The notes: generated by a model from the letters alone, not told the origin. A stretch of 34,971 nt of DNA from an uncultured Oscillospiraceae bacterium (GCA_910578255.1 CAJTQM010000020.1:1-34971); one strand, 5' to 3'; numbered from the stretch's first letter, positions 23,939 to 32,806 are shown. Made by a program: numbers and translations.

Positions 23939-24400
23939 ATGGAAATAAAGGAAATTCGCGCTCTGGCGCAGATTATGAAGGAAAACGGCCTGACGCAGAT
24001 GGAAATTCAAGAGGAAGGCAAAAGCATCCGAATGGAGCGAGAAAGCGCCGTTTGCGCGCCGGCGGCAGCGCCGGTATTGTCTGTCCCGGTTATGCAGTCT
24101 CCCCTGCCTTGTGCGGCGGAAGCTGTCCCGCCGCAGCCGGCCGCCAAGGAACCGGAAGGCCGGATTGTGGAAAGCCCCATGGTCGGTATGTATTACGCAT
24201 CGCCCGCTCCTGGGGACCCGCCTTTTGTAAAAAAAGGCAGTCATGTAAAAAAAGGCGATGTGCTCTGCATCATTGAGGCGATGAAGACCATGAACGAAAT
24301 CACCGCCGAATACGACGGGGAGATCCTGCAAATCTACGCGGGCAACGGGCAGCTGGTAGAAGTGGGCCAGCGGCTATTCTTAATGGGGGAAACGCAATGA
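23939..24400 (+). CDS. accB: acetyl-CoA carboxylase biotin carboxyl carrier protein (AccB)
   Basis: A 153-residue carrier of the carboxyl group between AccC and the AccAD transferase. The N-terminal helical part (1-37) is followed by an Ala/Pro-rich flexible linker (38-75) and a biotinyl domain (76-153). Biotin attaches to Lys116 in EAMKTMNE; the usual sequence is EAMKLMNE, a conservative difference. ATG 23939 follows GGAGGGATAG at the fabF end; the frame starting 23888 lies inside fabF. It overlaps fabZ by ATGA. Confidence 0.95.
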   Translation: MEIKEIRALAQIMKENGLTQMEIQEEGKSIRMERESAVCAPAAAPVLSVPVMQSPLPCAAEAVPPQPAAKEPEGRIVESPMVGMYYASPAPGDPPFVKKGSHVKKGDVLCIIEAMKTMNEITAEYDGEILQIYAGNGQLVEVGQRLFLMGETQ

Positions 24401-24813
24401 ACAAAGAAGAAATTATGAACATCCTGCCCCATCGAGACAATATGCTTTTGGTGGAGGAAGCGCAGGTGATCGACGGCGTCGCCCATGGAAAGTATACGGT
24501 CCGCGGCGACGAGTGGTTTTTGCAGGGCCATTTCCCCGGCAATCCGGTGGTACCGGGGGTTATTCTGTGCGAAATGATGGCCCAGGCCACCTGCGTTTTA
24601 CTGGCCGAGGCGCTGCCCGAAGGGTCTACCCCGTTTTTTACCAGCTTGGACAAGGTGAAGTTTAAAAACCCTGTCCGGCCGGGCGATACGCTGAAAACCG
24701 AATGTGTTATTACCAAATCCAAGGGCCCGTTTTATTTTGCCAGCGGAAAAGGCTATGTTGACGGAAAGCTGTCGGTCAGCGGGGACTTTTCTTTCGCTGT
24801 TGTGAGGAAGTGA
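24397..24813 (+). CDS. fabZ: 3-hydroxyacyl-ACP dehydratase (FabZ)
   Basis: A 138-residue hot-dog fold enzyme that removes water from 3-hydroxyacyl-ACP. The active-site His45 in GHFPGNPVVPG and Glu59 in CEMMAQ are present. The start LPHRDNMLLVEE matches the usual LPHRYPFLLVD. It is coupled to accB by overlap, and accC follows after 4 nt. No FabA/FabM/FabN isomerase for unsaturated fatty acids is seen in the window. Confidence 0.96.
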   Translation: MNKEEIMNILPHRDNMLLVEEAQVIDGVAHGKYTVRGDEWFLQGHFPGNPVVPGVILCEMMAQATCVLLAEALPEGSTPFFTSLDKVKFKNPVRPGDTLKTECVITKSKGPFYFASGKGYVDGKLSVSGDFSFAVVRK

Positions 24814-24817
24814 GCCA

Positions 24818-26131
24818 TTGTTTTCGAAAATTTTAATCGCGAACCGCGGCGAAATCGCGGTCCGCATCATCCGCGCCTGTAAGGAAATGGGGATCGCCAC
24901 CGTCGCAGTCCACTCCCAGGCGGATAAAGAGTCTTTACATGTATCCTTAGCCGACGAAAGCGTCTGCGTGGGAAAGGCCCTGCCGGGCGAAAGCTATCTG
25001 CGGCAAAGGGACATTATCACGGCGGCGCTGCTCACCGGCGCCCAGGCCATCCATCCCGGCTACGGTTTTTTGGCGGAAAACGCGGATTTTGCCCGTCTAT
25101 GCCAGCAAAACGGGTTGGTCTTCATCGGCCCGGACGCAGACGTCATCTCCCGCATGGGGGATAAGGACGCGGCCCGCCGGATGATGCAGAAGGCAGGCGT
25201 TCCCACCATCCCGGGCACCGATCTTTTGTCCGGCCCGAAGGAGGCGGCCGAGGCCGCCAAAAAAATCGGCTATCCGGTGCTGATCAAGGCCCGAGCAGGC
25301 GGCGGCGGCAAAGGAATCCGGCTGGTAGAGGACCCGAAGGATCTGGAAAAGGCCTATTTGACCGCTTCGGAGGAGGCGAAAAACGCCTTTGGGGACGGCG
25401 GCGTATACATGGAAAAATATCTGTTCCCGGTCAAGCACATCGAGGTACAGCTGCTGGCGGACGAGAGCGGCAATGTAGTCTGTCTGGGCGAGAGGGAATG
25501 CTCCATCCAAAAGAGAAATCAAAAGCTTTTGGAGGAGGCCCCCTCCCCTGCCATCGATCCGGTGCTGCGGGAAAAGATGTGCAAGGCGGCGGCCAAAGCC
25601 GCCAAAGCCGCCAAATATACCAACGCGGGAACGGTTGAATTTCTTTTGGACGACACGGGGCACTTTTACTTTATGGAGATGAACACCCGATTGCAGGTAG
25701 AACATCCGGTCAGCGAATTTGTGTCCGGCGTGGATATTGTCAAATGGCAGATCCGCATTGCCTGTGGCGTTTTGTTAAACTTCCGCCAGCAGGACGTAAA
25801 GATCACCGGCGCTGCCATCGAATGCCGGATCAACGCGAAAAGCGGCGGCAAGATCTCCTTTTTCCATGTGCCCGGCGGCCCCTGGGTCCGGTTCGATACC
25901 TTTTTGTATCAGGGCTACGAGATGCTTCCCTATTACGATTCCATGATGGGCAAGCTGATCGTCTACGCCAAGACCCGGGAGGAAGCGATCCGGAAGATGA
26001 ATTCCGCTTTATGCGAGCTGGTGCTGGAGGGTGTGCCCAACAATCTGGACGATCAGCTGGAGATTATCAGCGATCCGGCGTTTTTGGCCGGAAATTACCA
26101 CACGGATTTTATGGCAAAGAGAGGTGAATAA
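24818..26131 (+). CDS. accC: acetyl-CoA carboxylase, biotin carboxylase subunit (AccC)
   Basis: A 437-residue ATP-grasp enzyme that carboxylates biotin on AccB, slightly shorter than the usual ~450. Motifs are KILIANRGEIAVRII at the N-terminus, the ATP loop AGGGGKGIRLV, HIEVQLLAD, RECSIQKRNQKLLEEAPSP and EMNTRLQVEHPVSE. The start is TTG 24818 with GAGGAAG upstream, giving the standard MFSKILIANRGE. It lies 6 nt before accD. Confidence 0.96.
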   Translation: MFSKILIANRGEIAVRIIRACKEMGIATVAVHSQADKESLHVSLADESVCVGKALPGESYLRQRDIITAALLTGAQAIHPGYGFLAENADFARLCQQNGLVFIGPDADVISRMGDKDAARRMMQKAGVPTIPGTDLLSGPKEAAEAAKKIGYPVLIKARAGGGGKGIRLVEDPKDLEKAYLTASEEAKNAFGDGGVYMEKYLFPVKHIEVQLLADESGNVVCLGERECSIQKRNQKLLEEAPSPAIDPVLREKMCKAAAKAAKAAKYTNAGTVEFLLDDTGHFYFMEMNTRLQVEHPVSEFVSGVDIVKWQIRIACGVLLNFRQQDVKITGAAIECRINAKSGGKISFFHVPGGPWVRFDTFLYQGYEMLPYYDSMMGKLIVYAKTREEAIRKMNSALCELVLEGVPNNLDDQLEIISDPAFLAGNYHTDFMAKRGE

Positions 26132-26137
26132 AGTCCC

Positions 26138-26995
26138 ATGCAGCTTCAGGGATTTTTTAAAAAGCCGAAAAACGAACTGGAAAAGGGCGGCCGCACGCCG
26201 GTAAACGCGACGGCAGGAATGAACGCGGAGCCAACCGAACTTTGTCCGGCCTGCAAAAAAGCCATGCCGCCCAGCGAACTTTGGGATAACTTTTTGGTTT
26301 GCAGCTGCGGCCATCATTTTCGCATGAACGCCCGCCAACGGATTGATTTTATTACCGACCCCGGCAGTTTTTGCGAAATGGACGGTGATCTGCGCTCGAA
26401 GGACGTGATTTCCTTTCCAGGCTACGATAAAAAACTCAAACACGCGCGGCTGGTCTCCAGCGAAAAAGAGGCGGTCATCTGCGGCACAGCTTGTATTGGC
26501 GGCCACGCCTGCGGACTGTTTGTCATGGAATCCGCTTTTATGATGGGCAGCATGGGCACCGTTGTGGGGGAAAAAATCACCCGCTTATTTGAATACGCCA
26601 CCGACCATTCGCTGCCGGTGGTGGGCTACACCGTTTCCGGCGGCGCGCGCATGCAGGAGGGCATCCTCTCTTTGATGCAGATGGCCAAAACCTCCGGCGC
26701 TGTCAAGCGCCACAGCGACGCGAGAAATCTATACATTACCGTCCTGACCGACCCGACTACCGGCGGCGTTACCGCCAGCTTTGCCATGGAGGGAGACATT
26801 ATCCTGGCGGAACCTGGGGCGCTCATCGGATTCGCCGGTCCCCGGGTTATTGAGCAGACCATCCGCAAAAAGCTGCCGGAGGGCTTTCAGCAGGCAGAAT
26901 TTTTGGTGCAGCGGGGATTTGTGGACCGCATCACCCCCAGAGCCGGCCAAAAAAAGCTGTTGACCAGGCTTTTGATGCTGCATGAAAGGAGATGA
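26138..26995 (+). CDS. accD: acetyl-CoA carboxylase carboxyltransferase subunit beta (AccD)
   Basis: A 285-residue half of the carboxyltransferase that moves CO2 from biotin to acetyl-CoA. A zinc-ribbon at the N-terminus has Cys36 and Cys39 (CPAC), then Cys55 and Cys57 (CSC). The second pair is normally C-x2-C, so one residue is missing here. The crotonase-fold core contains SGGARMQEGILSLMQMAK and PTTGGVTASFAMEGD, the usual acyl-CoA oxyanion regions. ATG 26138 has a modest AGAGGTGAA site. The end overlaps an ATG, but the true accA start is nine bases further on. Confidence 0.95.
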   Translation: MQLQGFFKKPKNELEKGGRTPVNATAGMNAEPTELCPACKKAMPPSELWDNFLVCSCGHHFRMNARQRIDFITDPGSFCEMDGDLRSKDVISFPGYDKKLKHARLVSSEKEAVICGTACIGGHACGLFVMESAFMMGSMGTVVGEKITRLFEYATDHSLPVVGYTVSGGARMQEGILSLMQMAKTSGAVKRHSDARNLYITVLTDPTTGGVTASFAMEGDIILAEPGALIGFAGPRVIEQTIRKKLPEGFQQAEFLVQRGFVDRITPRAGQKKLLTRLLMLHERR

Positions 26996-27000
26996 CCGGG

Positions 27001-27783
27001 ATGAAATCGGCATACGAAAAGGTACAGGCGGCTCGGGCAAAAAACCGGCCGTCGGGCATTGGATTCATCAAGGGTGTCTTCACCGATTTTATCGAACTGC
27101 ACGGCGACCGTCGCTTTGGCGAGGACACAGCCATCGTCGGCGGCATTGCCCGCCTGCGGGATAAGCCGGTGACGGTCATTGCCATGGAAAAGGGCGGCAA
27201 TACCAAGGAAAAGGTGTTCCGCAATTTCGGCTCCCCAAATCCGGAGGGGTATCGAAAGGCGCTACGGCTGATGAAACAGGCGGAAAAGTTCCATCGTCCG
27301 GTGATCTGCTTTGTGGATACCTCCGGCGCTTTCTGCGGCATCGGCGCGGAAGAGCGGGGGCAGGGTCAGGCGATTGCGGAAAACCTGACGGAACTGATGG
27401 CCCTTCGCACCCCGGTCATCGCCGTACTCATCGGCGAGGGCGGCAGCGGCGGCGCACTGGCGCTGGCCGTAGGCGATGAGGTCTGGATGCTGGAAAACGC
27501 CTTTTATTCGGTTATTTCGCCGGAGGGCTGCGCCAGCATTCTCTGGAAGGATGCCAAGAAAAACAAGGAGGCGGCCGAATGCCTGCGGCTTACCGCAGAG
27601 GATATGAAACAGATGCAGGTAGTCGAACAGGTCATCCCCGAGGAGGGGTTGAGTTTTTCGGAGATCTTCACCTATTTGGAGGAACTTTTGTGGAAAGCGC
27701 TGGAGGAAAAATCCCAGATGGATGTAGACCAGCTGCTGGAAGCCAGATACCAGCGTTTTCGAAAGTTTGGCCAGTTGGACTAG
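27001..27783 (+). CDS. accA: acetyl-CoA carboxylase carboxyltransferase subunit alpha (AccA)
   Basis: A 260-residue partner of AccD. Motifs include FIELHGDRRFGEDTAIVGG, GSPNPEGYRKALRLM, FVDTSGAFCGIGAEERGQG and IGEGGSGGALALAVGD. I chose ATG 27001, because AAAGGAG lies nine bases upstream. ATG 26992 directly abuts that ribosome site and is unlikely. It is the last gene of the fatty-acid cluster and is followed by a strong terminator. Confidence 0.95.
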   Translation: MKSAYEKVQAARAKNRPSGIGFIKGVFTDFIELHGDRRFGEDTAIVGGIARLRDKPVTVIAMEKGGNTKEKVFRNFGSPNPEGYRKALRLMKQAEKFHRPVICFVDTSGAFCGIGAEERGQGQAIAENLTELMALRTPVIAVLIGEGGSGGALALAVGDEVWMLENAFYSVISPEGCASILWKDAKKNKEAAECLRLTAEDMKQMQVVEQVIPEEGLSFSEIFTYLEELLWKALEEKSQMDVDQLLEARYQRFRKFGQLD

Positions 27784-27812
27784 TTTCCCCTTTTTTTGTA
27801 TTGGATAGGCTT

Positions 27813-27852
27813 AAAACCCCCAGGTAAACCAAAAAGTTTGCCTGGGGGTTTT
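27813..27852 (+). terminator. terminator of the fab-acc cluster
   Basis: AAAACCCCCAGG with a following TAAAC pairs with GTTTG and CCTGGGGGTTTT around CAAAAA, ending in T4. It separates the cluster from the acetolactate synthase gene. Confidence 0.92.
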
Positions 27853-27877
27853 CATCGAGATTTTGTGTAGAAAAGTC

Positions 27878-27921
27878 TTTTCAAGTAACAGGCCCTGTGC
27901 TATAATAAATTGTATACAATT
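27878..27921 (+). promoter_or_regulatory. alsS promoter with operator palindrome
   Basis: A weak -35 (TTTTCA, 27878-27883) is 17 bp from TATAAT (27901-27906), which is extended by TGC. Immediately downstream AATTGTATACAATT (27908-27921) is a perfect 14-bp palindrome, of the kind bound by GntR-family repressors (TTGTATACAA type). No gntR gene is in the window. Confidence 0.72.
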
Positions 27922-27962
27922 ATTCTTTTAAAAGATTCCCATCTTCCGGAGGAGGAAAACAG

Positions 27963-29630
27963 ATGCAAACCGACGATCAACAAAAAGAGATGAATACAGC
28001 ACAGCTATTGGTAAAATGCCTGGAAAAAGAAGGCGTTCGCTACATTTTTGGTATTCCCGGAGAGGAAAACCTGGAAATTATGGAGGCCCTTACCCATTCC
28101 AGCATCCGGTTTATTACAACCCGGCATGAGCAGGGCGCCGCTTTTATGGCGGATGTATACGGGCGTCTGACCCACAAGGCCGGCGTTTGTCTTTCAACCT
28201 TAGGACCGGGCGCAACCAATCTGGTCACCGGCGTGGCAGACGCCTACAGCGACGGCGCGCCCTTAGTCGCCATCACCGGTCAGGTGGGAACCGAGAGAAT
28301 GCACCTGACCTCTCACCAGTTTCTGGATCTGTGTAAAATGTTTGAGCCCATCACCAAAAAAACAAAGCAGATTGTTCTCCCGGATACGGTCAGTGAAATC
28401 GTCCGCATTGCCTTTAAGCACGCCGAAAGCGAAAAGCCAGGCGCCTGTCATATTGATTTGCCGGTAAACGTCGCCAAAATGCCGGTCAGCCCCGGCGCGG
28501 CGCCCTTAGAAAGGCAGAACGCCCCCATGGAGATGCCCGATTCCCAGAGTGTCAAAAACGCGGTTATCCGGTTAATGATGGCCAAAAACCCTGTGATTCT
28601 TGCGGGAAGCAGCGCGATTCGGGGAAAAGCCAGCACAGCGATGGAGGAATTTGTCAATCAGCTGCATATTCCGCTGGTCCACACTATGATGGCCAAAGGG
28701 ATTATTCCCTTCGATAACCCCTACTGCCTGTGGACAATCGGCATCCCCCAAAAGGACTACGCAAATAAAATCCTGGAAAAGGCCGATCTGATTTTGTCAG
28801 TCGGTTATGATATTGTGGAATACGCCCCTTCTAAATGGAACGGAGATCAACATAAAAACATCATTCACATTGATATGCAGCCCGCTCATATCAATAAACT
28901 GTACCAACCCGCGGTAGAGGTTGTGGGGGATATTTCCGTTTCTCTGCGCAGTATTCTCAGCCAGCTGGAGCATCCCTTCGAGTCGGCCTACGCGCAGGAA
29001 ATCAAGCGGAAAATGGAAGCGGAATATAAGGCATATGAAGAGGATACGCATTTTCCCATGCGGCCGCAGAAAATCCTCAGTGATCTGCGGCGGGTTCTTT
29101 CGCCGGACGATATTCTTCTGTCCGACGTAGGTGCGCACAAAATGTGGATTGCTCGCCAGTATCACTGTTACAAGCCCAATACCTGCTTAATTTCCAACGG
29201 GTTCGCCAGCATGGGATTTGCCCTTCCGGGGGCCATCGCGGCAAAGCTGGTTTACCCCGAAAAAAGAATTCTGGCGGTTACCGGAGACGGCGGCTTTTTA
29301 ATGAACTGCCAGGAAATCGAAACCGCTATGCGCCTGAAGACCTCGTTTGTTATCCTGATTTTTCACGACAACAGCTATGGACTGATTAAGTGGAAGCAGA
29401 TGGATCAGTACGGGAAAAGCTGTTACGTCGATTTCACCAACCCGGACTTTGTCAAATTTGCCGAAAGCTTTGGGGCCAAAGGTTACCGGATACAAAAAGC
29501 CCAGGACCTGATCCCCACATTGGAGGACGCATTTGGGCAAAAGACCGTCAGCATTATTGACTGCGCGGTAGACTATGGCGAAAACCTGAAGCTGACACAA
29601 TATCTCAAAGAGTTATATAATATCCTTTAA
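27963..29630 (+). CDS. alsS: acetolactate synthase, catabolic AlsS-like (thiamine-PP enzyme)
   Basis: A 555-residue thiamine-diphosphate enzyme expected to join two pyruvates into acetolactate. The catalytic Glu56 lies in TTRHEQGAAFMA, and the cofactor motif begins GDGGFLMN, with NSYGL about 28 residues later. Several segments follow Bacillus AlsS: VGYDIVEYAPSKWN, HIDMQPAHINKLYQP, ISNGFASMGFALPGAIAAKLV, and SFGAKGYRI. No ilvN regulatory subunit or alsD decarboxylase is adjacent. Other ThDP enzymes (for example glyoxylate carboligase) are less likely. ATG 27963 follows GGAGGAGG. The gene stands alone between two terminators with its own promoter and operator. Function is by similarity only. 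Confidence 0.85.
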   Translation: MQTDDQQKEMNTAQLLVKCLEKEGVRYIFGIPGEENLEIMEALTHSSIRFITTRHEQGAAFMADVYGRLTHKAGVCLSTLGPGATNLVTGVADAYSDGAPLVAITGQVGTERMHLTSHQFLDLCKMFEPITKKTKQIVLPDTVSEIVRIAFKHAESEKPGACHIDLPVNVAKMPVSPGAAPLERQNAPMEMPDSQSVKNAVIRLMMAKNPVILAGSSAIRGKASTAMEEFVNQLHIPLVHTMMAKGIIPFDNPYCLWTIGIPQKDYANKILEKADLILSVGYDIVEYAPSKWNGDQHKNIIHIDMQPAHINKLYQPAVEVVGDISVSLRSILSQLEHPFESAYAQEIKRKMEAEYKAYEEDTHFPMRPQKILSDLRRVLSPDDILLSDVGAHKMWIARQYHCYKPNTCLISNGFASMGFALPGAIAAKLVYPEKRILAVTGDGGFLMNCQEIETAMRLKTSFVILIFHDNSYGLIKWKQMDQYGKSCYVDFTNPDFVKFAESFGAKGYRIQKAQDLIPTLEDAFGQKTVSIIDCAVDYGENLKLTQYLKELYNIL

Positions 29631-29641
29631 ACCTTTCCCAT

Positions 29642-29683
29642 AAAAAAGGGAGGATGGGGTTAACACCCATCCTCCCTTTTTTT
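29642..29683. terminator. bidirectional terminator between alsS and the MFS gene
   Basis: AAAAAAGGGAGGATGGG and CCCATCCTCCCTTTTTTT form a perfect stem around GTTAACA. It serves both convergent genes. Confidence 0.95.
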
Positions 29684-29708
29684 ATCACCGTAAGGCGGCT
29701 TTCTTCCG

Positions 29709-30965
29709 CTATCTCGTCTGCTCTTTTAAAGGATCGCATTTTGCCGCGTAGTGGAACAGCACCAGACCTACAATAAAAAGAAAGGCCAGAACAGAAATTC
29801 CCAGATTTGTGCTCCCGCTCAACTGGGTGAACAGACCCACCAGCCCGGTCCCCATGAAGGAAGCGCCCTTTCCGCAAATATCGAACAGGCCAAAATACTC
29901 CCCGGCCTTTTCCGGCGGGATGATCTTCGCAAAATACGACCGGGAAAGGGCCTGCACGCCGCCCTGAAACATGCCCACAAAGCCGGCCAGCAGCCAAAAT
30001 TCCCACACCTGATCCAGCTGAATGGCAAACAGCGCGATGATGGTATAAGCAACAATACAGATTTTGATTAGCCGGTCGTTTCGATACTTTTTGGCCGCCT
30101 TGCCAAAAAGCAGCGCAAACGGAAAGGCCACCACCTGCGTAAAAAGCAGCGCCAGCAACAGCATGGTCGAGTCAAACCCCAAAGCACTGCCAAAGGCCGT
30201 GGCCAAATCAATGATGGTATAAACCCCGTCGATAAAGAAAAAGAAGGCAAGCAAAAACAAAAAAATCTGTTTCTGGCTTTTGATCTCCCGAAAGGTGTGA
30301 TACAGCGTGCCAAAAGCGGCTTTGACCATCCTCTTTTTCTTGGGCGAATAGTGAAGCTGCTGATAGTTTTTTAAAAGCGGCAGGGTCAAAAGAAGCCACC
30401 AGGCGCCGTTGAGGAAAAAGGAAATGCCCATCGCCGCCGTCATGGAAATGCCGAGAGCGTCGTTTCCCAACACAATCAAAAGGCTGATGACAAACGGCAC
30501 ACAGCTTCCGATATAACCCCATGCATAGCCCTGAGCGGACACGTCGTCCATCCGTTCCGGCTCGGTTATGTCGGCCAGCATGGAATCGTAAAAAATTAAG
30601 CTAGCGGAAAATCCTACCTTGGCCACGACGAAAACCGCCAGAAACACAATCCAGGAGGAGGGGAACGACAAAGCCGCGCATCCTAAAACCCCCACCATCA
30701 TACTGACGGTAAAAATCGGCTTTTTCAAATTTTTCATGTCCGCCATCGTCCCCAAAACCGGGCCAATGAGCGCCACGATCAATGTGGCTACCGACGCGGC
30801 ATACCCCCAGTAGGCCAAATAGTCCACCTCAGAGATGCCGGCGGCCTGTGCCAGACTGTTAAAATACAAAGGTACAATGGTTGCCACCAGCAAAACAAAT
30901 GCGGAATTGGCAACATCATATAAAATCCAATATTTTTCCAGTTTTTTCAGTTTTCCTGCTTCCAT
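29709..30965 (-). CDS. MFS transporter, UMF1/Atg22-like
   Basis: A 418-residue transporter with about twelve membrane helices. The N-terminus (KKLEKYWILYDVANSAF) and GPVLGTMADMKNLKKP loop match the UMF1 (vacuole effluxer Atg22-like) branch of the major facilitator superfamily. Substrates in bacteria are unknown. ATG 30965 has AAGGGGG eight bases upstream; TTG 30986 has none. It lies 13 nt after the phospholipase-like gene, so the two are probably cotranscribed. Confidence 0.87.
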   Translation of the reverse strand: MEAGKLKKLEKYWILYDVANSAFVLLVATIVPLYFNSLAQAAGISEVDYLAYWGYAASVATLIVALIGPVLGTMADMKNLKKPIFTVSMMVGVLGCAALSFPSSWIVFLAVFVVAKVGFSASLIFYDSMLADITEPERMDDVSAQGYAWGYIGSCVPFVISLLIVLGNDALGISMTAAMGISFFLNGAWWLLLTLPLLKNYQQLHYSPKKKRMVKAAFGTLYHTFREIKSQKQIFLFLLAFFFFIDGVYTIIDLATAFGSALGFDSTMLLLALLFTQVVAFPFALLFGKAAKKYRNDRLIKICIVAYTIIALFAIQLDQVWEFWLLAGFVGMFQGGVQALSRSYFAKIIPPEKAGEYFGLFDICGKGASFMGTGLVGLFTQLSGSTNLGISVLAFLFIVGLVLFHYAAKCDPLKEQTR

Positions 30966-30978
30966 CCGTCCTGCCCCC

Positions 30979-31770
30979 TTACTCAAACGTCCGATTCAGC
31001 CGCTGGCTGAACGAACTGCCGGACACAAGCGCTTTTGCCAGCTTTTGCATCTCGTCGGCCGCCTGGGGGATCGCCCGCCGGTACCGCTCGAAAAGATGCT
31101 CGCAGGTCATCCGGCAGCGGACATCCGGTTCATGGCCGATGATATGCTGGGTGATGGCGTTATATTGCCCCACCAGCCGAAGCCCCTTTTTCGCCAGCTT
31201 TCGCACGGCGGCGTTAGGCATCACCAAAAGATTTTTGTATCGGCGCATGGCGCGCAGACTCTTTTCCAATTCCCCGGACGAGACGCCCGGGTAAAATGGC
31301 GCGATGTCGCAAGCCATCCCCTTTTCCAGCGGCATACAATAGCCCACTGGAAAGGAAAGAGGATCCTTCCTGTCTAAAAGAAGCAAAAAACGTTCAAATT
31401 CTGTTTCAATCGCCACATGCCCCATGCCGGTTTCTTCCATCTGGCGCCGGATGTAGGGATGGCAGGCGCTGTCCAGCATAAAGTGGCACAAAAAGCCCAT
31501 TAAATACGCAGTTTGCGAGGGCCTTTGTCCCCCCGCCCTCCAGATCTCCCGCGCGTTTTCAAAAAAAGATCGGGCTGTTTTTTTGTGCAGTCTGCGGCCG
31601 ATATTGCCCACAGGGTGCTCGGTAAAAGGATTGTAAAAAAACAGGATATCCGGCCCCTGTAAACCGGCTCGAAACATGTAAGGATACTGTAAAATCGGCT
31701 TTTTCACCGAAGCGGGAAGTCCCGCAGCGGCCTTAGGGCCGAAGGTGTCGTGCGCGTACATCGCCGGCAT
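30979..31770 (-). CDS. zinc-dependent phospholipase C-like protein
   Basis: A 263-residue protein of the zinc-dependent phospholipase C fold (PF00882-like). It begins MPAMYAHDTFG (metal-ligand His near the start) and has GPDILFFYNPF and GFLCHFMLDSACHPYI, the His-x3-Asp metal motif. No signal peptide is visible, so it is probably cytoplasmic, and lipase activity is not assured. ATG 31770 has AAAGGAGG seven bases away. It lies 68 nt after the DivIVA-like gene and before the MFS transporter on the same strand. Confidence 0.85.
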   Translation of the reverse strand: MPAMYAHDTFGPKAAAGLPASVKKPILQYPYMFRAGLQGPDILFFYNPFTEHPVGNIGRRLHKKTARSFFENAREIWRAGGQRPSQTAYLMGFLCHFMLDSACHPYIRRQMEETGMGHVAIETEFERFLLLLDRKDPLSFPVGYCMPLEKGMACDIAPFYPGVSSGELEKSLRAMRRYKNLLVMPNAAVRKLAKKGLRLVGQYNAITQHIIGHEPDVRCRMTCEHLFERYRRAIPQAADEMQKLAKALVSGSSFSQRLNRTFE

Positions 31771-31838
31771 CCGGATTCCTCCTTTTTTTACACCTCAAAC
31801 GGTTGCTGAAAGCACTCAGATTGGATTTGTAAAATCTC

Positions 31839-32657
31839 TCACTGCTTTGGTTTCGGCGACGCATTTTGTTCGGCCAATAAAGCTTCGAAACGCGTCAACT
31901 CTTGAGACAGGTCCTCCACACGGCCGGACAGTCCTCCAAAGTGCTGTTTCGCCCGGAGGATTTCGTCCTGCAGTTGCCCCAGCTGCTGATCTTTTTCCTC
32001 TTGTGCCTGTACGAGGATTTTTTTCGCCTGCTCCTCGGCTTTGTCCAGGATACTTTGCGCCTGCTGCCGCGCCTGGGCCAGAATCTCCTCTTTCTCCCTT
32101 TGGGCTTCGCAAACCAGACTGTCCGACTCAGTCCGCGCCCTTTCCAGTTCCTCTTTCACCGTGTCCTTTTGGGCCAAAAGCAGGGCGGCCTCCTGGTCCA
32201 GCCGCTCCCGCAGGCGGCTGAGCATGGACACATTTTCGCTGCCCGCCTCTTTCGCCTTGTCCAGGATCGTTTTGCCCTCCTGCCGGGCCGCTTCAAGAAT
32301 CCGCTCGCTTTGCTGGCGGGCCTCCCGCTCCATCTGCTTTGCCTCTTCTATGCGGGACTTCATCTGCTTTGCCAAAAGCTTCAGCCGTTCCAGGCCGATC
32401 TGCTCCGCTTCCTGCTGCCCTGCCTCTCCGCTGCTTTCCAGGCCGGCAATTTTCCGGTTGGCCTCCTCCAATTCTTTTTGCAACCGGTCTCTCTCCTGCA
32501 AAAGATCCTTAACCTGCGCAGGGTCCATCCCTTCATACTTTTTGTGCAGTTCCTCTTTTTCCCGCTCGTATTTTCGAGTCAGTTCACTTAAATATTGGGT
32601 CACCTGCTCTTTATGGAATCCACGCAATACAGTGGAAAACAAGTCGTTTTTTGCCAT
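31839..32657 (-). CDS. DivIVA-like coiled-coil protein
   Basis: A 272-residue, almost wholly helical protein. Its first part (LFSTVLRGFHKEQVTQYLSELTRKYE) resembles the DivIVA N-terminal membrane-curvature domain (RGYxxxEVDxYL). Residues about 30-260 form a long coiled coil rich in Glu, Gln, Arg and Ala, with repeated ILDKA and ILAQA segments like those of ATP-synthase b or SepIVA-type proteins. It probably acts at the division site or poles, but that is inferred from the domain. ATG 32657 with AAGGAG is chosen; the frame to 32765 lacks a site. It seems to have two overlapping promoter elements upstream. Confidence 0.8.
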   Translation of the reverse strand: MAKNDLFSTVLRGFHKEQVTQYLSELTRKYEREKEELHKKYEGMDPAQVKDLLQERDRLQKELEEANRKIAGLESSGEAGQQEAEQIGLERLKLLAKQMKSRIEEAKQMEREARQQSERILEAARQEGKTILDKAKEAGSENVSMLSRLRERLDQEAALLLAQKDTVKEELERARTESDSLVCEAQREKEEILAQARQQAQSILDKAEEQAKKILVQAQEEKDQQLGQLQDEILRAKQHFGGLSGRVEDLSQELTRFEALLAEQNASPKPKQ

Positions 32658-32771
32658 TGTCCGGTCTCTCCTTCGCCCTTCTCTTTTCCGAGGCAAAACC
32701 CCCGTGCTTTTGTCTTTTGTATACCAAGTACATGGTATCATGGGCCACGCCTGTAAGGCGGCCATAAAAAT

Positions 32772-32806
32772 GTGGTATCATAACAACTCTGCCGTTATTA
32801 TACCAC
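32772..32806 (-). promoter_or_regulatory. DivIVA-like gene promoter within a 13-bp inverted repeat
   Basis: GTGGTATCATAAC (32772-32784) and GTTATTATACCAC (32794-32806) form an inverted repeat with one mismatch and a 9-bp centre. The right arm contains, on the minus strand, TATAAT (32802-32797) with an extended TGG, and TTTGAT lies 17 bp further upstream (32825-32820). The left arm carries a second box (TATGAT). The same 13-mer occurs at 34744-34756. Confidence 0.65.
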
